Shown here: positions 44,790 to 53,494 of the stretch, in pieces
Position numbering within the stretch: the first letter of the stretch is position 1
Layout of the letters: the number at the start of each line of letters is the position of its first letter
Notes under the pieces: generated by a model
The model's database searches: none
What the model was told of the DNA's origin: nothing
What the model saw: only the letters and a program-made list of their open reading frames with translations
Made by a program: the position numbers and the translations under genes
DNA from: an uncultured Clostridia bacterium
GTDB lineage: Bacteria; Bacillota; Clostridia; Oscillospirales; JAAYOS01
DNA: 64,000 bases
Reading direction: 5' to 3'
Assembly: GCA_947593925.1 (NCBI GenBank)
Contig: CANQDU010000003.1
Span: 179,359-243,358 of the forward strand

Positions 44790-46520
44790 TCAGAGCCGCG
44801 CCATGTCCTCCGTGCGGAACTGGAGGCTGTAGAGCTTCGCGTATGTACCGCCGCGCTCCATCAGCTCCGCGTGCGTGCCCTCCTCGGTTATCCGTCCGCC
44901 CTCGACGACGACTATACGATCGGCGTTCTTGACGGTCGAGAGGCGGTGCGCTACGACGAGCGTCGTGCGTCCCTCGCACAGCTCGTCGAGCGCCTGCTGG
45001 ATAAGTATCTCGGTGGTGTTGTCGAGCGCGCTCGTCGCCTCGTCAAGAATGAGTATCGCCGGGTTCTTGAGGAACACCCGCGCAATCGACAGCCGCTGCT
45101 TCTGCCCGCCGGAGAGCTTCACGCCGCGCTCGCCTATCCTCGTCTCATAGCCGTCCGGCAGGGTCGCGACATATTCGTCGATGTTCGCGCGCCGCGCGGC
45201 CTCGAGCATCTCCTCGCGCGTGGCGGACGGACGTCCGTACATGATGTTCTCGGCTATCGTGCCGTCGAAGAGGAACACGTCCTGCTGGACTATGCCGATG
45301 TTGCGGCGGAGCGAGTCGAGCGTCACGTCGTCGATGTCCGTTCCGTCTATCGTGAGGCTCCCCTCGTCCCTGCGGTAGAAGCGCGGAATGAGGTGGCAGA
45401 GCGTAGTCTTTCCGCCGCCGGAGGGACCCACGAGCGCGACCTTCTGCCCGCGCTTCACGTCGAGCGTGATGTTGTGGACGACCTCGCCGTTCCCGTCGTA
45501 GGAGAAGGATACGTTGTCGAAGCGTATGTCCCCGCGCACGTCCCGAAGCTCCTTCGCGTCCGGCCGTTCCTGCTCCGGCTCCTCGTCCATTATCTCAAGG
45601 AAGCGCTGGAAGCCCGTGACGCCGTTCTGGAACTGCTCCACAAAGGATATGAGCGTCATCACCGGGCTGATAAAGAGGTTGATCGAGACGATGAAGGTCG
45701 AGTAGTCCGCAAAGTTTATTCTGCCGGCGTAGAGGAAAAGTCCGCCCGCGATGAGCACCACGACGTTGAAAACGTCGGTTATGAACGACGTGGAGGAGTG
45801 GAACTGCGCCATCACCTTGTAGCTCTTGCGGCGCGCCTCGACATACATCGAGTTGCCGACCTCGAACTTCTCGCTCTCTACGGCGGAGTTCGTGAACGCC
45901 TTCGTCACGCGGATGCCGGAGATGGAGCTCTCTAGCGCGGCGTTGACCACGGCGATGCTCTTCCGGCTCTCCATAAAGACCGCGTTCATCCTCTTGTTCA
46001 GCACGAGCGACACCGCGACGAGCAGCGGCACGCACGCGAATATTATAAGCGTCAGCACGACGTCTATCATGCAGAGGTACACAAACGAGCCGACAATGGT
46101 TATCGTGCAGATGAAGAAGTTCTCCGGGCCATGGTGCGCGAGCTCGGATATGTCCATGAGGTCGTTTGTCATGCGGCTCATTATCTTGCCGGTCTCGTTG
46201 TTGTCGTAGTAGGAGTATGGCAGCGTCTCGAGCTTGCGGAACATATCCGAGCGCATCTCCGCCTGCATCCTCACGCCGACGACGTGGCCCCAATACTGCA
46301 CGAAGTAGCGGAGCAGCATCCGTATGACGTACACCGCGAGCAGTCCGACGCCGAATATCACGATAAGCCGGTAGTTCCTGTTCGGAATGAGGTCGTTGAG
46401 CATCGTGCGCGTCATTATGGGATAGAGCATACCTATCACCGAGATGAGGAGCGACGCGAGCATATCGAGCGTGAAGAGCTTCATGTGCGGCTTGTAGTAA
46501 CTTATAAATCGTTTAAGCAT
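44790..46520 (-). CDS. ABC exporter, fused membrane and ATPase domains
   Basis: The 576 residues have six N-terminal membrane helices and a C-terminal ATPase with Walker A GPSGGGKT, signature LSGGQKQR, Walker B ILILDEATSALD and the switch histidine in VVAHRLST. Homodimeric exporter of the MsbA/LmrA/YfiC group, for lipid, peptide or drug export; substrate unknown. The ATG at 46520 follows GGAGG. It is a single gene with a promoter whose -10 is covered by a palindrome. Confidence 0.92.
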   Translation of the reverse strand: MLKRFISYYKPHMKLFTLDMLASLLISVIGMLYPIMTRTMLNDLIPNRNYRLIVIFGVGLLAVYVIRMLLRYFVQYWGHVVGVRMQAEMRSDMFRKLETLPYSYYDNNETGKIMSRMTNDLMDISELAHHGPENFFICTITIVGSFVYLCMIDVVLTLIIFACVPLLVAVSLVLNKRMNAVFMESRKSIAVVNAALESSISGIRVTKAFTNSAVESEKFEVGNSMYVEARRKSYKVMAQFHSSTSFITDVFNVVVLIAGGLFLYAGRINFADYSTFIVSINLFISPVMTLISFVEQFQNGVTGFQRFLEIMDEEPEQERPDAKELRDVRGDIRFDNVSFSYDGNGEVVHNITLDVKRGQKVALVGPSGGGKTTLCHLIPRFYRRDEGSLTIDGTDIDDVTLDSLRRNIGIVQQDVFLFDGTIAENIMYGRPSATREEMLEAARRANIDEYVATLPDGYETRIGERGVKLSGGQKQRLSIARVFLKNPAILILDEATSALDNTTEILIQQALDELCEGRTTLVVAHRLSTVKNADRIVVVEGGRITEEGTHAELMERGGTYAKLYSLQFRTEDMARL

Positions 46521-46640
46521 GTGTCCTCCGTGTATTTTCCGTTTGCCGTGGTTTTCGGCGCTTTCGCGCCGTGAGTCCGGGCGTGTACGTGCGACCAACG
46601 CCCGCGCGGAGCATCCGCCGCCGGGGCACGCGAAACACCC

Positions 46641-46674
46641 GTGCTATTTTAGCACACAAATCGCCGCCGTGCAA
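46641..46674 (-). promoter_or_regulatory. Promoter with overlapping palindrome, ABC exporter gene
   Basis: Minus strand: TTGCAC (46669-46674), 17-bp spacer, TAAAAT (46646-46651). The -10 is embedded in the palindrome GTGCTAAAATAGCAC (46641-46655), a good candidate operator. Confidence 0.7.
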
Positions 46675-46706
46675 ATAAAATCTGCGGGGCGTTGCCCCGC
46701 AGATAG
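46674..46706 (-). terminator. Terminator of the sulfatase-maturase operon
   Basis: Minus strand: ATCTGCGGGGC / GCCCCGCAGAT with an AAC loop, followed by TTTATTT. Confidence 0.85.
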
Positions 46707-46709
46707 TGA

Positions 46710-47816
46710 TCAGCGCCGCGCAAGCTCTTTCAGCCTCGGCATGGCGTAGTCGAAGAACTCCCGAAACGCCGGGCAGAAGTAGTTCCTCCGCGCCGCGCCG
46801 GGCGCGAGCGGCTCGCAGTCGCGGCGGCAGCCGCCGCGGCAGACCGCGAAGTACGGGCAGGACGCACACTCCTCCCCCTCCGCCGCCGACTCCTCAAGGA
46901 AGCGCTTCGCCGCGTCCGAAGTGCGAAGCGTATCAAAGTCGTCCTCTCGAATATTTCCCATCCGCCACTCGTCCAGACAGTAGAAATCGCATGGGTACAC
47001 CGACCCGTCCGACTCCACGACGTTCTGCACGGCGCAGTGTCCCCAGAGTGTGCAGGTCTCGGGCGCGCGGCCCATCAGCATCCCCACGAGGTTCTCAAAG
47101 TACCGTATGTAGATGAAATTCCTCGCTTTTATGTCCCGATACCAGAGGTCGAACAGCGTTTTCAGAAACTTTGCGTACTTCTCCGGCGTGAGTGAATACG
47201 GCGATAAGCCGCGCACCTCCCCCAGCGGGTCGAGGCAGGGTATGTACTGCTGATAGAGCAGGCCGGACCGCCGGAAGAAGTTGTATATCTTCGTTATCGA
47301 GTCCGCCGTCCTGCCGGTGACGACGGTGAGCACGTTGAAATCGACCCTGTGCGCCGTGAGCAGCTGCGCCGCGTGCAGGACGCGGGAGTACGTCCCCCTC
47401 CCCTCGGAGTCGATGCGGTTGAGGTCGTGGACGTCCTTCGAGCCGTCGAGCGACAGACCCACGAGAAAGCGGTTCTCGCGCAGGAACTCCGCCCACTCGT
47501 CGTCGATGAGGAGACCGTTTGTCTGGATGGCGTTCGATATATGCACGCCCCGGACGTTGTACTTCTTCTGAAGCTCCACCGCCTTGCGGAAGAAGTCCAG
47601 CCCGCGAAGCGTAGGCTCCCCTCCCTGAAAGCCGAAGGTGCAGTCCCGCGTCGCGTACCGGAGCGCCTTCTCGGCGAGTATCTCAAGCGTCTCCTCCGAC
47701 ATCTGCCCGTAGGAGAAGGTGTCGCGGTTCATCTGCTCGTCGTGGTAGAAGCAATACCGGCACCGCATGTTGCAGCCGCCGGAGGCGGGCTTTATAAGCA
47801 GGTTGAGAGACGGCAT
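46710..47816 (-). CDS. Anaerobic sulfatase-maturing enzyme (radical SAM, SPASM)
   Basis: Converts the active-site cysteine of sulfatases to formylglycine without oxygen. The 368 residues show the radical SAM cluster Cys15, Cys19 and Cys22 in CNMRCRYC, FGFQGGEPTL, and two C-terminal SPASM clusters (CTLWGHCAVQNVV, VYPCDFYCLDEW, CASCPYFAVCRGGCRRDC). The ATG at 47816 lies two bases after the sulfatase stop, so the modifying enzyme and its substrate are made together. Confidence 0.94.
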   Translation of the reverse strand: MPSLNLLIKPASGGCNMRCRYCFYHDEQMNRDTFSYGQMSEETLEILAEKALRYATRDCTFGFQGGEPTLRGLDFFRKAVELQKKYNVRGVHISNAIQTNGLLIDDEWAEFLRENRFLVGLSLDGSKDVHDLNRIDSEGRGTYSRVLHAAQLLTAHRVDFNVLTVVTGRTADSITKIYNFFRRSGLLYQQYIPCLDPLGEVRGLSPYSLTPEKYAKFLKTLFDLWYRDIKARNFIYIRYFENLVGMLMGRAPETCTLWGHCAVQNVVESDGSVYPCDFYCLDEWRMGNIREDDFDTLRTSDAAKRFLEESAAEGEECASCPYFAVCRGGCRRDCEPLAPGAARRNYFCPAFREFFDYAMPRLKELARR

Positions 47817-47818
47817 GT

Positions 47819-49279
47819 CTATGACCTGCGGCAGTGCCGCGCGCGGAGGCGCTCCGCGCCCGCCTTCCGTCCGGTCTCCTCGAGACGGCGGAGATACGGC
47901 GGGAGCAGCTTGTCCGAAGCGTGGTACGGGCCGCCCTCCGCGAGCACCGTCCACATCGGGTCGGGCACGCCCGGCTGTTTTGCCATCTGCTCGTCCTGCC
48001 AGTCGAGGATTATCTTCGCGCCGGCGGCGCAGAGCTCCGGGTGCTCCTCCTTGAGGTCGTACTGCTCGTGCGGGTCGTCTGAGAGGTTGTAGAGCATCTC
48101 GCCGTCAAAGAGATGGAAGCCGTCGTGGTAGGTGCGGACGTAGAGCCAGTCCCCGAACCGCGCCGAGCGCTGACAGACGTGCGCCATCTGGCTGATGACG
48201 AGGCTCTCGCGCCCCGCGTCCTTACCGCTCGTCACGGCGTCCGCGAAGCCGACGCCGTCCCAGTTGCCGCATCGCTCCACCCCGAGGAGGTCGGCGACGG
48301 TGGGCAGAAGGTCGAGGTTGTAGTGAAGCCCTCCCGCGACGGCGCCGCTCGCGCCGCCCGGCCACTTGACGATGAGCGGGATGTGGCAGGTCGCCTCGTC
48401 CGCAAATCCGTGCTCGCAGTAGACGCCGAGCTCGCCCATGCTCTCGCCGTGGTCGGAGGTGACGATTATCGCTGTGTCGTCATATATCCCCTGACTGCGG
48501 AGCAGGTCGAATATCTCGCCCACGAGCTTATCCGCGTAGCTTATGCCGCAGTCGTATCCGTCGATTATCCGGCGGAGGCCCGCCATGTCCGAGGCGCTCC
48601 CCGGCATTCGCGGGCAGCCGGGTATCTCCGCGTCGTCGTACATGTCGAGCTCGTTTACCGAGTGTGGGCCGACGTGCGCGCGGTGCCGCTCGAAGACCTC
48701 CTCGGTTATCCATTCGGGCAGAGGGTCACCCGCAAACGGATCTCCGAAGTCCTCCGGCGCGCGGTAAGGCGTGTGCGGGTCCCAGAAGTGAACGTGCAAA
48801 AACCAGTTCTCGCGCCCGCGGTTCCGCTCTAGCCACCCGAGCGCCTCGGGAAGCACCTTCTCCCCCGACTCGAGGCCGCTTCCGCCGACGTTTATGCACT
48901 CGTGGAAGCCCGCGTTGAACCACCACGCGGAGTGCCGCTCGGCAAACGTGCTTATCGAGGCGGCGTACATCCCGGCTCTGCGGAAAATGTTGTGGAAGTT
49001 GTTAAGGTCCACGTAGTCCTTGAAGTCTCTGTCGCGGCCGGTGAGGCGGCGGTCCGCCGCCGTGCCGCCGTGACCGACGACTCCGCTGCGTATCCCGAAC
49101 ATCCCGCTCACGAGCGCGGCGCGGGACGGGAGGCAGGGCGCGTCGCTGCAATAGCAGCGGTCGAAGCGGACGCCCTCACGGCACACGCGGTCGATATTAG
49201 GCGTGGTGCGCCGCGCGTAGCCGTAGCAGGACATGTGGTCGGGGCGCAGAGTGTCTATGTCGATAAACAGAACTCTCAT
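47819..49279 (-). CDS. Cysteine-type sulfatase
   Basis: Hydrolyses sulfate esters. The 486 residues start MRVLFIDIDTLRPDHMSCYG with the metal-binding Asp pair. The modified cysteine is Cys49 in CLPSRAALVSG (C-x-P-S-R signature), and the late metal site is VTSDHGESMGE. No signal peptide, so it is cytoplasmic and acts on imported sulfated glycans or plant/drug sulfate conjugates. The ATG at 49279 follows AAGGAGG. Co-operonic with its maturase. Confidence 0.94.
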   Translation of the reverse strand: MRVLFIDIDTLRPDHMSCYGYARRTTPNIDRVCREGVRFDRCYCSDAPCLPSRAALVSGMFGIRSGVVGHGGTAADRRLTGRDRDFKDYVDLNNFHNIFRRAGMYAASISTFAERHSAWWFNAGFHECINVGGSGLESGEKVLPEALGWLERNRGRENWFLHVHFWDPHTPYRAPEDFGDPFAGDPLPEWITEEVFERHRAHVGPHSVNELDMYDDAEIPGCPRMPGSASDMAGLRRIIDGYDCGISYADKLVGEIFDLLRSQGIYDDTAIIVTSDHGESMGELGVYCEHGFADEATCHIPLIVKWPGGASGAVAGGLHYNLDLLPTVADLLGVERCGNWDGVGFADAVTSGKDAGRESLVISQMAHVCQRSARFGDWLYVRTYHDGFHLFDGEMLYNLSDDPHEQYDLKEEHPELCAAGAKIILDWQDEQMAKQPGVPDPMWTVLAEGGPYHASDKLLPPYLRRLEETGRKAGAERLRARHCRRS

Positions 49280-49335
49280 CTTTTCCTCCTTATCTCTGTT
49301 GTGAGTGTTTGCGCAGGCAGTATATATCTGCTTTG

Positions 49336-49364
49336 ATTTTATCATCAGCCGCGTCGAAAGGCAA
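49336..49364 (-). promoter_or_regulatory. Probable promoter of the sulfatase operon
   Basis: Minus strand: TTGCCT (49359-49364), 17-bp spacer, TAAAAT (49336-49341). Confidence 0.65.
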
Positions 49365-49408
49365 TCACATTCCGGCGTAAAATCGGACAGAAAATCGGCG
49401 CAGAAGCA

Positions 49409-49456
49409 GAAAAAGCTCCCCGCACGGAGCCGTGTACACGGTTCCGCGCGGGGAGT
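49409..49456 (-). terminator. Terminator of the permuted GH3 gene
   Basis: Minus strand: a long stem of about 19 bp (CTCCCCGC..GCGGGGAG with an inner CCGTGTACACGG) followed by CTTTTTC. Confidence 0.85.
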
Positions 49457-49476
49457 GCGGTCATATTCCCGCTATT

Positions 49477-52140
49477 CTACCTCGCGTACTTGATGACGAT
49501 GCGGAGCATGTCGCGGACGTTCGCGCGGAGGCGTTCGCGGTCGAGGCGTCCGTCGTTCAGCGCGTCGAGGATGGGCGTGACCTCGCGGTCGTCCATGCTT
49601 CCCGGCGCCACCCAAGAGAGACCCGCCTGCGCGGGCGCGCCGCCGGCGCAGCCGCTCGTGCCGCCCCAGTCGCTCATGACGTAGCCCTCAAAGCCCCACT
49701 CCTCGCGGAGGATGCCCTCGAGCAGCTCCTCGTCCTCGGCGCACCAGACGCCGTTTACGGCATTGTAGCCGGTCATGATCGTGTCCGGCATGTAGACCTG
49801 AAGCGCCTCCTCGAACACCCTGAGATAGATCTCGCGGGCGGTGCGCTCGGTCATTATCGCGTGATTGGTGTTTCGCAGATACTCGGCGTTGTTTGCAAAG
49901 AAATGCTTGAAGCTGCACGCCACTCCGCAGGACTGGAGTCCGCGTCCCTCTTGCGCCGCCATGCGTCCCGCGAGGACGGGGTCCTCCGAGAAATACTCGC
50001 TGTGGCGTCCGCAGAGCGGGTTGCGGTGGATATTCGCCGCCGGCGCGAGGATGCACGGAAGCGCCATACCTATCGCCTCCTCCGCTATCGCGCGTCCCTC
50101 CTCGTAGGAGAGTCGCTCGTTGAAGGTGGCGCAGACGACGTTCGAGACCGGGAAGCCGATGTTCGCGTCGTTCATGTTGAGGCCGTTGTTGCCGTCCGAG
50201 AAGTAGTACTCCTTCGGCAGTTCGTACTTCTCGAGCGCGCCCTCGGCGTAGAGCACGCCGGCAAAGCCGCTCTCTCCGTAGCCCCAGCCGACGCGCCCGC
50301 CGGCGGAGGCGCGGCAGAGCTCGTAGTCGCTCATCTGGAGGACGAAGCTGTCAAGGAGCGACGGGTCCTTCACGAGCATCGGATAGGTGATAACGCCCTC
50401 CGGCTTCTCTCCCCTGACCGGGCGAGCCTCCGGCGTGCGCTCACGCTCGCGGCGGTACGGAAGCTCCTTCGACTTCACGACGGCGCTGTGCTGTCCCTTC
50501 GGGTACGTCCCCTCCGGGTCGCGGCGGCTCAGCTCATGCACCTCTATCGGCGGCGTGACGCGGTTTGTCACCTTCGAGACGACTATCGTCTCCGGCACGT
50601 CAAAGGACGCGGCCTCGGCGGCCTCCGCCACCGAGCCGCCGAGGTACAGCTTCACCGTGCCCGGCTCGACTATCCAGCTCGCGGTCTCCTCGTCGTAGGA
50701 GTCGAAGCCGCGCGCCGTCACTCTCAGGTGAAGCGTCTCGCAGGCTCCCGGCGCGAGGGTGTCGGTCTTTGCGAAGTCAACGAGGCGGCGGCTCGGCTGC
50801 TCGAGCTTTCCCTGCGGCAGCTCCGCGAAGAGCAGGACGCTCTCCTTGCCCGGGCGCGCGCCGGTGTTCGTCACGCGGACGTCCATCTCGACCTCCGCGC
50901 CGCAGCTTGCAAACCGCACGCACTCGCGCTTGAATGTCGTATAGCTCAGTCCGTGGCCGAACGGGAACGCGACGCGCTTCCCGAAGGTCTCGAAGTAGCG
51001 GTAGCCGACGTACAGACCCTCCTCGTAGACCGTGACGTTGAAGTCGCGCTCCGCGCCGAAGCCCATCTGCGGGCCCTTGGGCGTCGCGCCGACGGCGAGG
51101 TTGTAGTTCTCGGAGGACGGTATGTCGCGGTAATCGACCGCCCACGTGTCCGGCAGACGTCCGGAGGGCGACACCGTGCCGTCGAGTATCTCGGCGAGGG
51201 CGCGTCCGCCCGCCATGCCGTTGAGGCCGGTCCAGAGTATCGCGTCCGCCGCGTCCGTCCAGCCCATCTCTATGGGATAGCCCGTGTTCAGCACGACGAC
51301 GAGCTTCTCGAACTTCGCACGGAGCGCCTTCATCAACGCCCGCTCGTCGTCGGAAAGGTAATACTCGCCGGGTTTGAGCGCGGTGTCCTCGCTCTCGCCG
51401 GTGGGACGGCTTATCACGAACACCGCCGTGCCGCTCGCGGCTCTCGCGCGCTCCACGGCGTCCTCCGACGGGAGGACGTCGCGCTCGCCGCGGTAGAAGT
51501 CCGCAAGCTCGCGGTTGAGCTTGAGGGACGAGTACTTCTCAATGCCCTCAATAAAGCGTATCCCGTAGCGGGGATTTATCTTGCCCGCGCCGACGCAGCC
51601 GAGGCGGTAGGTCGCGACGCCGCTGCCGAACGCATTGAGCGCGCTTCCCATCGGGAGCGGGAGCACGCCGTCGTTTTTCAGAAGAACCGCGCCCTCGCGC
51701 GCAGCCTGAAGGACGAGCGGATCGTGCTCGGGGTACACCTCGCCCGGCTCGACCTTCGGGAGCGTGTGGACCGTCGCCTCGAACGGAGGTATCTCGCTTC
51801 CGTCTGCCGCCTTCATGCCCTCGAGGCGGACGGTGTAGTCACGGTCGTACTCCGTAAAGCGGCTCCGCACGAAGACGCCGAGCATCGTGGTGCCGAACAT
51901 CTCGCCGCCGACGACCGGCGCGCCGATATACTCGCCGTCAACATAGAAGCGCCCGCCGGCGTCCTCCGCGAGCGGTCTGAGGGCTACAAGCCCGAGGCAG
52001 CCGCTCATGCGGTGGTCCATCATGTAGGACTTGCCGTCCACATCGTCGATGTTGTACACCGGCTCGCTCGAAAGCGATATGGCGGGCGCGTCCATGCCTC
52101 CCGCATGGCTCTCGTGAATGAGCTTGGATGTTTCGTCCAT
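49477..52140 (-). CDS. Circularly permuted glycoside hydrolase family 3
   Basis: The 887 residues carry all GH3 parts in swapped order. The alpha/beta sandwich (REGAVLLKNDGVLPLP; VVVLNTGYPIEMGW) and fibronectin-III-like domain (FPFGHGLSYTTF) come first. The barrel follows (ADGRRVGWGYGE-like start, FKHFFANNAEYLR), and the nucleophile Asp824 in GYVMSDWGG is only 64 residues from the end. Such inverted GH3 enzymes are known from Ruminococcus albus and Butyrivibrio. Roughly 120 residues precede the sandwich. Probably a beta-glucosidase. Divergent from a LacI-type gene that likely controls it. The ATG follows GGGAGG. Confidence 0.92.
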   Translation of the reverse strand: MDETSKLIHESHAGGMDAPAISLSSEPVYNIDDVDGKSYMMDHRMSGCLGLVALRPLAEDAGGRFYVDGEYIGAPVVGGEMFGTTMLGVFVRSRFTEYDRDYTVRLEGMKAADGSEIPPFEATVHTLPKVEPGEVYPEHDPLVLQAAREGAVLLKNDGVLPLPMGSALNAFGSGVATYRLGCVGAGKINPRYGIRFIEGIEKYSSLKLNRELADFYRGERDVLPSEDAVERARAASGTAVFVISRPTGESEDTALKPGEYYLSDDERALMKALRAKFEKLVVVLNTGYPIEMGWTDAADAILWTGLNGMAGGRALAEILDGTVSPSGRLPDTWAVDYRDIPSSENYNLAVGATPKGPQMGFGAERDFNVTVYEEGLYVGYRYFETFGKRVAFPFGHGLSYTTFKRECVRFASCGAEVEMDVRVTNTGARPGKESVLLFAELPQGKLEQPSRRLVDFAKTDTLAPGACETLHLRVTARGFDSYDEETASWIVEPGTVKLYLGGSVAEAAEAASFDVPETIVVSKVTNRVTPPIEVHELSRRDPEGTYPKGQHSAVVKSKELPYRRERERTPEARPVRGEKPEGVITYPMLVKDPSLLDSFVLQMSDYELCRASAGGRVGWGYGESGFAGVLYAEGALEKYELPKEYYFSDGNNGLNMNDANIGFPVSNVVCATFNERLSYEEGRAIAEEAIGMALPCILAPAANIHRNPLCGRHSEYFSEDPVLAGRMAAQEGRGLQSCGVACSFKHFFANNAEYLRNTNHAIMTERTAREIYLRVFEEALQVYMPDTIMTGYNAVNGVWCAEDEELLEGILREEWGFEGYVMSDWGGTSGCAGGAPAQAGLSWVAPGSMDDREVTPILDALNDGRLDRERLRANVRDMLRIVIKYAR

Positions 52141-52169
52141 AGAAGTTGCTCCTCCCTTGTGTAAAAATT

Positions 52170-52187
52170 ACGTCATATTGCTGACGT
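52170..52187. promoter_or_regulatory. Inverted repeat between GH3 promoter and start codon
   Basis: ACGTCA-6 bp-TGACGT. It lies just after the expected start of GH3 transcription and is a candidate LacI-family operator, although those usually have a central CG. Confidence 0.45.
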
Positions 52188-52200
52188 TCTCATTACATAC

Positions 52201-52230
52201 ATTGTAGCACTCCCGACACCCGCCTGTCAA
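52201..52230 (-). promoter_or_regulatory. Promoter of the permuted GH3 gene
   Basis: Minus strand: TTGACA (52225-52230), 18-bp spacer, TACAAT (52201-52206). Confidence 0.78.
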
Positions 52231-52263
52231 CAGAAAATCGCGATACCTGGAAAAATATTTTTG

Positions 52264-52293
52264 TTGACAGAGTCCTCCGCGTCGTGTTATGAT
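52264..52293 (+). promoter_or_regulatory. Promoter of the LacI-type regulator gene
   Basis: TTGACA (52264-52269), 18-bp spacer, TATGAT (52288-52293), back to back with the GH3 promoter. Confidence 0.78.
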
Positions 52294-52335
52294 TTAACCG
52301 TGGTATGAAAACTTTTTTCACAGGTGTGACCGACT

Positions 52336-53301
52336 ATGACAACTATCGAAGACATCGCAAAAGAAGCCGGCGTGTCTATAGCGACGGTGTCGCGCGTGCT
52401 GAACGGACGCGGGTACGTCGCGGAAGCGACGCGCGCCGCCGTCCTCCGCGCGGCAAGCAAGCTCGGGCGGAGCGTTGACCCGGAATTTCTCCGCAAGCGC
52501 ATACTCGTGGCGTGCGTTCCGTCCGGCCACGCGCTCGTCGAGCCGATAATGAAGGCGGCGGAGGGCTACAATCTCTCCCCGCTCTACAAAATGGTGTCCT
52601 CCGCGTCGCTCCGCGCGGACGACGTCGCCTTTGACGGCGACTTTGACGGCGTCCTGCTCATCGACGGCGTGATAAGCCGCGCCGAGCTCGAGAAGCTGCG
52701 CGCGCGCGTGCCGGTGGTGGAGTGCCGCAACTACAACGACGTCGAGCGCGAGGTCTCGGTGATGGTGGACGACGTCGCCATGGGCTACCGGCTCACAAAG
52801 CACCTCACCGACTCCGGCAAAACGCGCGTCGCGACGGTGCTCCTGAACGGCGGGATAAGCTCGCGGCCGCACGTTGTCGAGCGCATGCAGGGATACCGCG
52901 CGGCGCTCGCCGAGGCGGGGCTCTCCCCTGCCGTCTCCTACCGGCGCGATTTTCCCGGCGGCGCGGACGGGTTCCTCTCGCGGCTCCGGCGGGACGCCGG
53001 GCGCGAGTGGGACGCGCTCATATATCCCGAGCCGATGGACGAGCTTGCGGAGCTTCTGCGCCTGCTCCGCGAGGACGGGTTGGATGTCCCGGGAAATGTC
53101 GCGCTCGCGTCCTTCGGAGACTCGCCCGCGCTCGAGCGCGCCGGGATAACCGCAACGCGCCAGCCGCTCGAGGCGATAGCGGGCGCGTCGCTCTTCATGC
53201 TCGACGGACTGATGAGCGGACGTTTGGAGGTCGCCGAGTCTATGCAGCTTCGTCTGCGCCCGGAGCTCAGTATACGCGGGTCGTCGCAAACGCTCCTCTG
53301 A
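52336..53301 (+). CDS. LacI-family transcriptional regulator
   Basis: The 321 residues have an N-terminal helix-turn-helix (MTTIEDIAKEAGVSIATVSR) with the hinge VLRAASKLGR, then a periplasmic-binding-protein-like sensor domain (DGVLLIDG, VMVDDVAMGYRLTKHL, VALASFGDSP). Divergently transcribed from the GH3 gene, so most likely its sugar-responsive repressor. The ATG has AGGTG upstream. The last codons overlap an AAACGCTC/GAGCGTTT hairpin (53288-53307), and a terminator follows. Confidence 0.93.
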   Translation: MTTIEDIAKEAGVSIATVSRVLNGRGYVAEATRAAVLRAASKLGRSVDPEFLRKRILVACVPSGHALVEPIMKAAEGYNLSPLYKMVSSASLRADDVAFDGDFDGVLLIDGVISRAELEKLRARVPVVECRNYNDVEREVSVMVDDVAMGYRLTKHLTDSGKTRVATVLLNGGISSRPHVVERMQGYRAALAEAGLSPAVSYRRDFPGGADGFLSRLRRDAGREWDALIYPEPMDELAELLRLLREDGLDVPGNVALASFGDSPALERAGITATRQPLEAIAGASLFMLDGLMSGRLEVAESMQLRLRPELSIRGSSQTLL

Positions 53302-53360
53302 GCGTTTAGCGCTCTCGCAAACGGCGCTGGTCCGCGCCTAAAACATCTATGCAAGGCCGG

Positions 53361-53394
53361 GAGCCGCCTGTCGCAGGACAGGCGGCTCTCTTTA
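53361..53394 (+). terminator. Terminator of the LacI-type gene
   Basis: AGCCGCCTGTC / GACAGGCGGCT stem with a GCAG loop, then CTCTTTATT. Confidence 0.8.
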
Positions 53395-53409
53395 TTCTCC
53401 GTCACCCCG

Positions 53410-53453
53410 CAAAAAAAGGATAAAGCGGGAGGGGCTTTCGCCCCTCCCGCTTT
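53410..53453 (-). terminator. Terminator of the SLH protein gene
   Basis: Minus strand: 14-bp stem AAAGCGGGAGGGGC / GCCCCTCCCGCTTT with a GAAA loop, followed by ATCCTTTTTTT. Confidence 0.9.
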
Positions 53454-53494
53454 GCCGCATTTTTTGTTGTGCCAAGATGTGCTATGTTGTGCGC

